From positions 1 to 7,730 of the forward strand of contig JBDTMC010000376.1 of NCBI GenBank assembly GCA_039934475.1: a stretch of DNA of 7,730 nucleotides. The letters are read 5' to 3'. Positions 5,904 through 7,730 of this stretch are shown here, in pieces. A program made the translations under genes and the position numbers. The stretch is from JBDTMC01 sp039934475. GTDB lineage: Bacteria > Acidobacteriota > Terriglobia > Bryobacterales > Bryobacteraceae. The notes below the pieces were generated by a model. The model had not been told where the DNA came from and ran no database searches. It saw nothing but the letters and a program-made list of their open reading frames with translations. Numbering within the stretch: position 1 is the stretch's first letter; every line of letters begins with the position of its first letter.

Positions 5904-6491
5904 ATGCGAATCGAGCGCGACGACGAGGCCCGGCTGGTAAAACGCTCCCTGAACGGGGACGAAGTAGCCTTCACCACCCTCTATCGTCTCCGCCACGCCG
6001 CCGTCTACCGCTTCGCCTTGCATATGAGCGGATCCACTACCATCGCCGAAGACGTAACCCAGGAGACCTTCTTCACGTTGTTGCGCGACGGCACGTCGTT
6101 CGACCCGGCGCGTGGACCGCTACAGGCCTTCCTCGCCGGCATTGCCCGCAATCATGTCCTGAAAGCTCTTGCTAAGAACCGGCCCCAAGAGTCGGACGAT
6201 CTGCTCGACGACTATCCCGCCGCCGACGATGGCGCCCTGCATGATCTGTTGCGGCGCGAATCGCTCGACGCCCTCCGTGATGCGGTCCTTCGATTGCCCC
6301 CCCAATATCGGGAAGTAGTCGTGCTCTGCGATCTGGAAGAAATGGACTACGCGGCCGCCGCGGTCGTGCTCAACGTGCCGGTCGGCACCGTGCGGAGCCG
6401 CCTCAGTCGTGGCCGCCGGCTCCTGCTGAACCGCCTGACCAAAGAGGAGAACAAGGAGGCACGGACCAAATCCGTGCGATGCCTGTCATGA
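5904..6491 (+). CDS. ECF (group IV) RNA polymerase sigma factor
   Basis: A 195-residue cytosolic sigma factor with only regions 2 and 4. Region 2 is about 10-93: GDEVAFTTLYRLRHAAVYRFAL, then the region 2.2 segment IAEDVTQETFFTLLRD (47-62), then FLAGIARNHVLKAL (76-89). An acidic linker (96-112) leads to region 4, about 119-177: LPPQYREVVVLCDLEEMDYAAAAVVL and the helix-turn-helix end VPVGTVRSRLSRGRRLLL (158-175). An in-frame TAG at 5895-5897 leaves ATG 5904 as the first start available. The usual second-helix wording (EIAEIL) is here Ala-rich (AAAAVVL), a mild departure. The next gene is a zinc-finger membrane protein overlapping by ATGA, the standard anti-sigma arrangement, so activity should be held at the membrane until a signal arrives. 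The specific ECF subgroup cannot be set without a search. Confidence 0.95.
   Translation: MRIERDDEARLVKRSLNGDEVAFTTLYRLRHAAVYRFALHMSGSTTIAEDVTQETFFTLLRDGTSFDPARGPLQAFLAGIARNHVLKALAKNRPQESDDLLDDYPAADDGALHDLLRRESLDALRDAVLRLPPQYREVVVLCDLEEMDYAAAAVVLNVPVGTVRSRLSRGRRLLLNRLTKEENKEARTKSVRCLS
6453..6477 (+). promoter_or_regulatory. Shine-Dalgarno plus hairpin ahead of the anti-sigma start
   Basis: AAGGAGG (6453-6459) is a near-perfect ribosome binding site but lies 28 bases before ATG 6488 and 19 bases before ATG 6479. Between them is a perfect hairpin, GCACGGA (6459-6465), loop CCAAA, TCCGTGC (6471-6477). If it folds, the gap to ATG 6488 shrinks to about ten bases, a normal spacing. The whole element lies inside the last codons of the sigma gene. 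Confidence 0.45.
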
Positions 6492-7051
6492 ACTGCGAAA
6501 TGTGGGAAGAGATTCTGCTGGACGTCGCCCGGGGCGCTCCATCGCGGAATGGCGAGGAGGAAGCCCTGCGGCACGCCACCGCCTGCGACGCTTGTGGGGC
6601 CATCCTCCAGCACCAGCGCGCCTTGAGCGAACGCCTCCACGATCTGGCTCTCCAGTCTCAAAAGCTTCAGGCTTCGCCGCACGTCGAAGCCACTGTGCTC
6701 GCCGGATTCCGGTCGCGCCACCGCGCTCGCCGCCACACTGAGGCCGCGCGCTGGCTCAATGTCGCCGCAGCCCTCGCGCTTATCGTCAGCGCCTCAATCT
6801 TTCTCATGCGTACACGAGTTCCCGGGCCGGCCGCCGCCACGCCGGCTGCCGTGGAGGACCTTCGCGGCTTCCTCCCCGTGCCCTACCGCGGCGCGCCCAT
6901 TGAACGCGGCTACATCGTCCGCGTCAACATGCCTCGCACTGCTCTCGTCTCTTTGGGGATGCCACTGGCCGCCGGCACCCCGGAGACCGTACAGGCCGAT
7001 CTTTTGCTTGCGGACGATGGCACAGCACACGCCGTCCGCCTCGTTCGCTGA
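6488..7051 (+). CDS. Membrane-anchored zinc-finger anti-sigma factor (probable)
   Basis: A 187-residue protein from ATG 6488 that should bind and hold back the sigma factor encoded just upstream. The N-terminal cytosolic part has the anti-sigma zinc motif His29-x3-Cys33-x2-Cys36 (HATACDAC), with Cys3 as a possible fourth ligand 26 residues earlier. A basic helix (74-88) leads to one transmembrane segment, about 88-107 (WLNVAAALALIVSASIFLM), so the topology is N-in, C-out. The remaining roughly 80 periplasmic residues (FLPVPYRGAPIERGYIVRVNMPRTALVSLG and on) resemble, from memory, tails of acidobacterial anti-sigma-like proteins and may sense the signal. The start at 6488 overlaps the sigma stop as ATGA; ATG 6479 would add only three residues. 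The role is inferred from motif plus position. Confidence 0.85.
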   Translation: MNCEMWEEILLDVARGAPSRNGEEEALRHATACDACGAILQHQRALSERLHDLALQSQKLQASPHVEATVLAGFRSRHRARRHTEAARWLNVAAALALIVSASIFLMRTRVPGPAAATPAAVEDLRGFLPVPYRGAPIERGYIVRVNMPRTALVSLGMPLAAGTPETVQADLLLADDGTAHAVRLVR

Positions 7052-7093
7052 TTCGCTTGAAACCAAACTTCATTTAGTAAGGAGAACTAACCT

Positions 7094-7730
7094 ATGAACG
7101 CTCGTTCACTCATCAGCTCGGCCTGTGCCCTCGCACTGGCCGCGCTCCCAATCATTGCGCAAACCACCGACAGGCAGGATAAGATCGTCCAAGAGAAGAT
7201 GGTTCACGAAAAGCTCTCTGTCGTCGGCCCGGACATGTTCTCATTCGTCGGAGCCCCCATTCACATTGAGGGCGGCGCACCAGTCAAAGGCGCGCCATAC
7301 TCGGCCGACGCCGTATCGGAAACCGTCCAGGCTCTCGCCAATGGCAACAAGATTACACGGAAGAACACTTCGCAAATCTATCGCGACAGCGAAGGCCGCA
7401 CGCGCCGCGAAGAGACCATGACTGGTGTGGGACCATGGGCCTCAAGCGGCGGCACGAAGCAATTTATCAGCATCACCGATCCCACCACGAATAGCGTTTG
7501 GAATCTCGATCCGGATACGAAGGTAGCGCACAAGATGAATGTCCGCGTCTCAGTGAGCGCAGACAAAATGAAGATGCATCAGGAATTCCGTGTCATGACC
7601 GACGCGGCCGCTGGTGGTAACGTCAGCTTCGCCACGGCAACTGCCGCCACGGGACCCACGACGCACGTAGAATATTTCCAGAATAACGCCAAGGATGCAA
7701 AGACCGAAGACCTCGGTCAAAAGAATGTCG
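7094..7730 (+). CDS. Exported protein of unknown function (3' end outside window)
   Basis: I do not recognise a named family. The frame is open from ATG 7094 to the right edge (212 full codons, no stop). AAGGAG nine bases upstream supports the start. Residues 1-22 look like a signal peptide: Arg4, a hydrophobic core (ALALAALPIIA), then a likely cut before Gln23. The mature part is mixed alpha/beta-looking and polar, with motifs such as YSADAVSETVQALANGNKI, SQIYRDSEGRTRREE and ITDPTTNSVWNLDPDTK. Similar stretches (ADGNR, then YRDSEGRTRRE) occur, as I recall, in uncharacterised exported proteins of Acidobacteriota found next to ECF sigma genes. It lies 42 bases after the anti-sigma gene with no terminator-like hairpin between, so it is probably in the same transcript. 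It might be a target or a signal partner of the sigma system. A competing frame at 7125-7421 has no signal peptide or ribosome site. Confidence 0.85.
   Translation, partial: MNARSLISSACALALAALPIIAQTTDRQDKIVQEKMVHEKLSVVGPDMFSFVGAPIHIEGGAPVKGAPYSADAVSETVQALANGNKITRKNTSQIYRDSEGRTRREETMTGVGPWASSGGTKQFISITDPTTNSVWNLDPDTKVAHKMNVRVSVSADKMKMHQEFRVMTDAAAGGNVSFATATAATGPTTHVEYFQNNAKDAKTEDLGQKNV

Noticed and set aside
5817..6023. N-terminal extension of the BON-domain gene
   Set aside because: It would run antisense through the sigma gene and put a signal peptide in the middle of the protein; GGAGGT and TTG at 5816 explain the start better.
6347..6736. Antisense frame over the sigma/anti-sigma junction
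   Set aside because: Covers two clearly assigned genes on the + strand and shows no recognisable protein features.
7125..7421. A 98-codon forward frame near the right end
   Set aside because: It overlaps the exported-protein gene in another frame, is Arg/Ser/Pro rich as expected of a shifted frame, and lacks a ribosome site; the frame from 7094 has a signal peptide and AAGGAG.

Overview
The window carries ten protein-coding genes (two cut by the window edges) packed with almost no spare DNA. It looks like chromosomal sequence of a GC-rich Gram-negative bacterium. My best guess is an Acidobacteriota member of the Solibacter/Bryobacter type. That rests on the ECF sigma / zinc-finger anti-sigma / exported-protein triplet, the BON-domain protein and the split MacAB pump, and on remembered homologues rather than a search. 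I see no tRNA, rRNA, CRISPR array, insertion sequence or phage gene.

Left block, bases 2-5274, all on the + strand. The order is the C-terminal part of an oleate hydratase, a STAS-domain protein, a MacA-like periplasmic adaptor, a MacB-like ATPase, a MacB/FtsX-type permease and a VIT1/CCC1-family metal transporter. Gaps are 3, 19, 8, -4 and 3 bases, so this looks like one operon whose promoter lies left of the window. The three middle genes make an inner-membrane and periplasmic tripartite-type pump; no TolC-like outer membrane partner is present. A plausible but unproven theme is membrane or envelope stress: modification of unsaturated fatty acids, efflux of an unknown amphiphile, and metal handling.

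Middle, bases 5283-5903. A small exported protein with two BON domains lies on the - strand, convergent with the metal transporter and divergent from the sigma factor. Its start is a TTG fixed by a strong Shine-Dalgarno sequence. The 87-base divergent spacer holds a perfect 6-2-6 palindrome, a sigma70-like promoter candidate for the BON gene and an ECF-type GGAAC element for the sigma gene. The two -35 elements overlap on opposite strands.

Right block, bases 5904-7730, + strand. An ECF sigma factor is followed by a membrane-anchored zinc-finger anti-sigma factor, joined by an ATGA overlap. A perfect 7-bp hairpin sits between the Shine-Dalgarno sequence and the anti-sigma start. Next comes an exported protein of unknown function that runs off the right edge. 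This is a regulatory cassette, and the exported protein may be its target or signal partner.

No clearly new biological system is visible. The best leads are the divergent regulatory spacer, the hairpin-spaced anti-sigma ribosome binding site, the unassigned exported protein, and the unusual operon partnership of oleate hydratase with STAS, MacAB and VIT genes.
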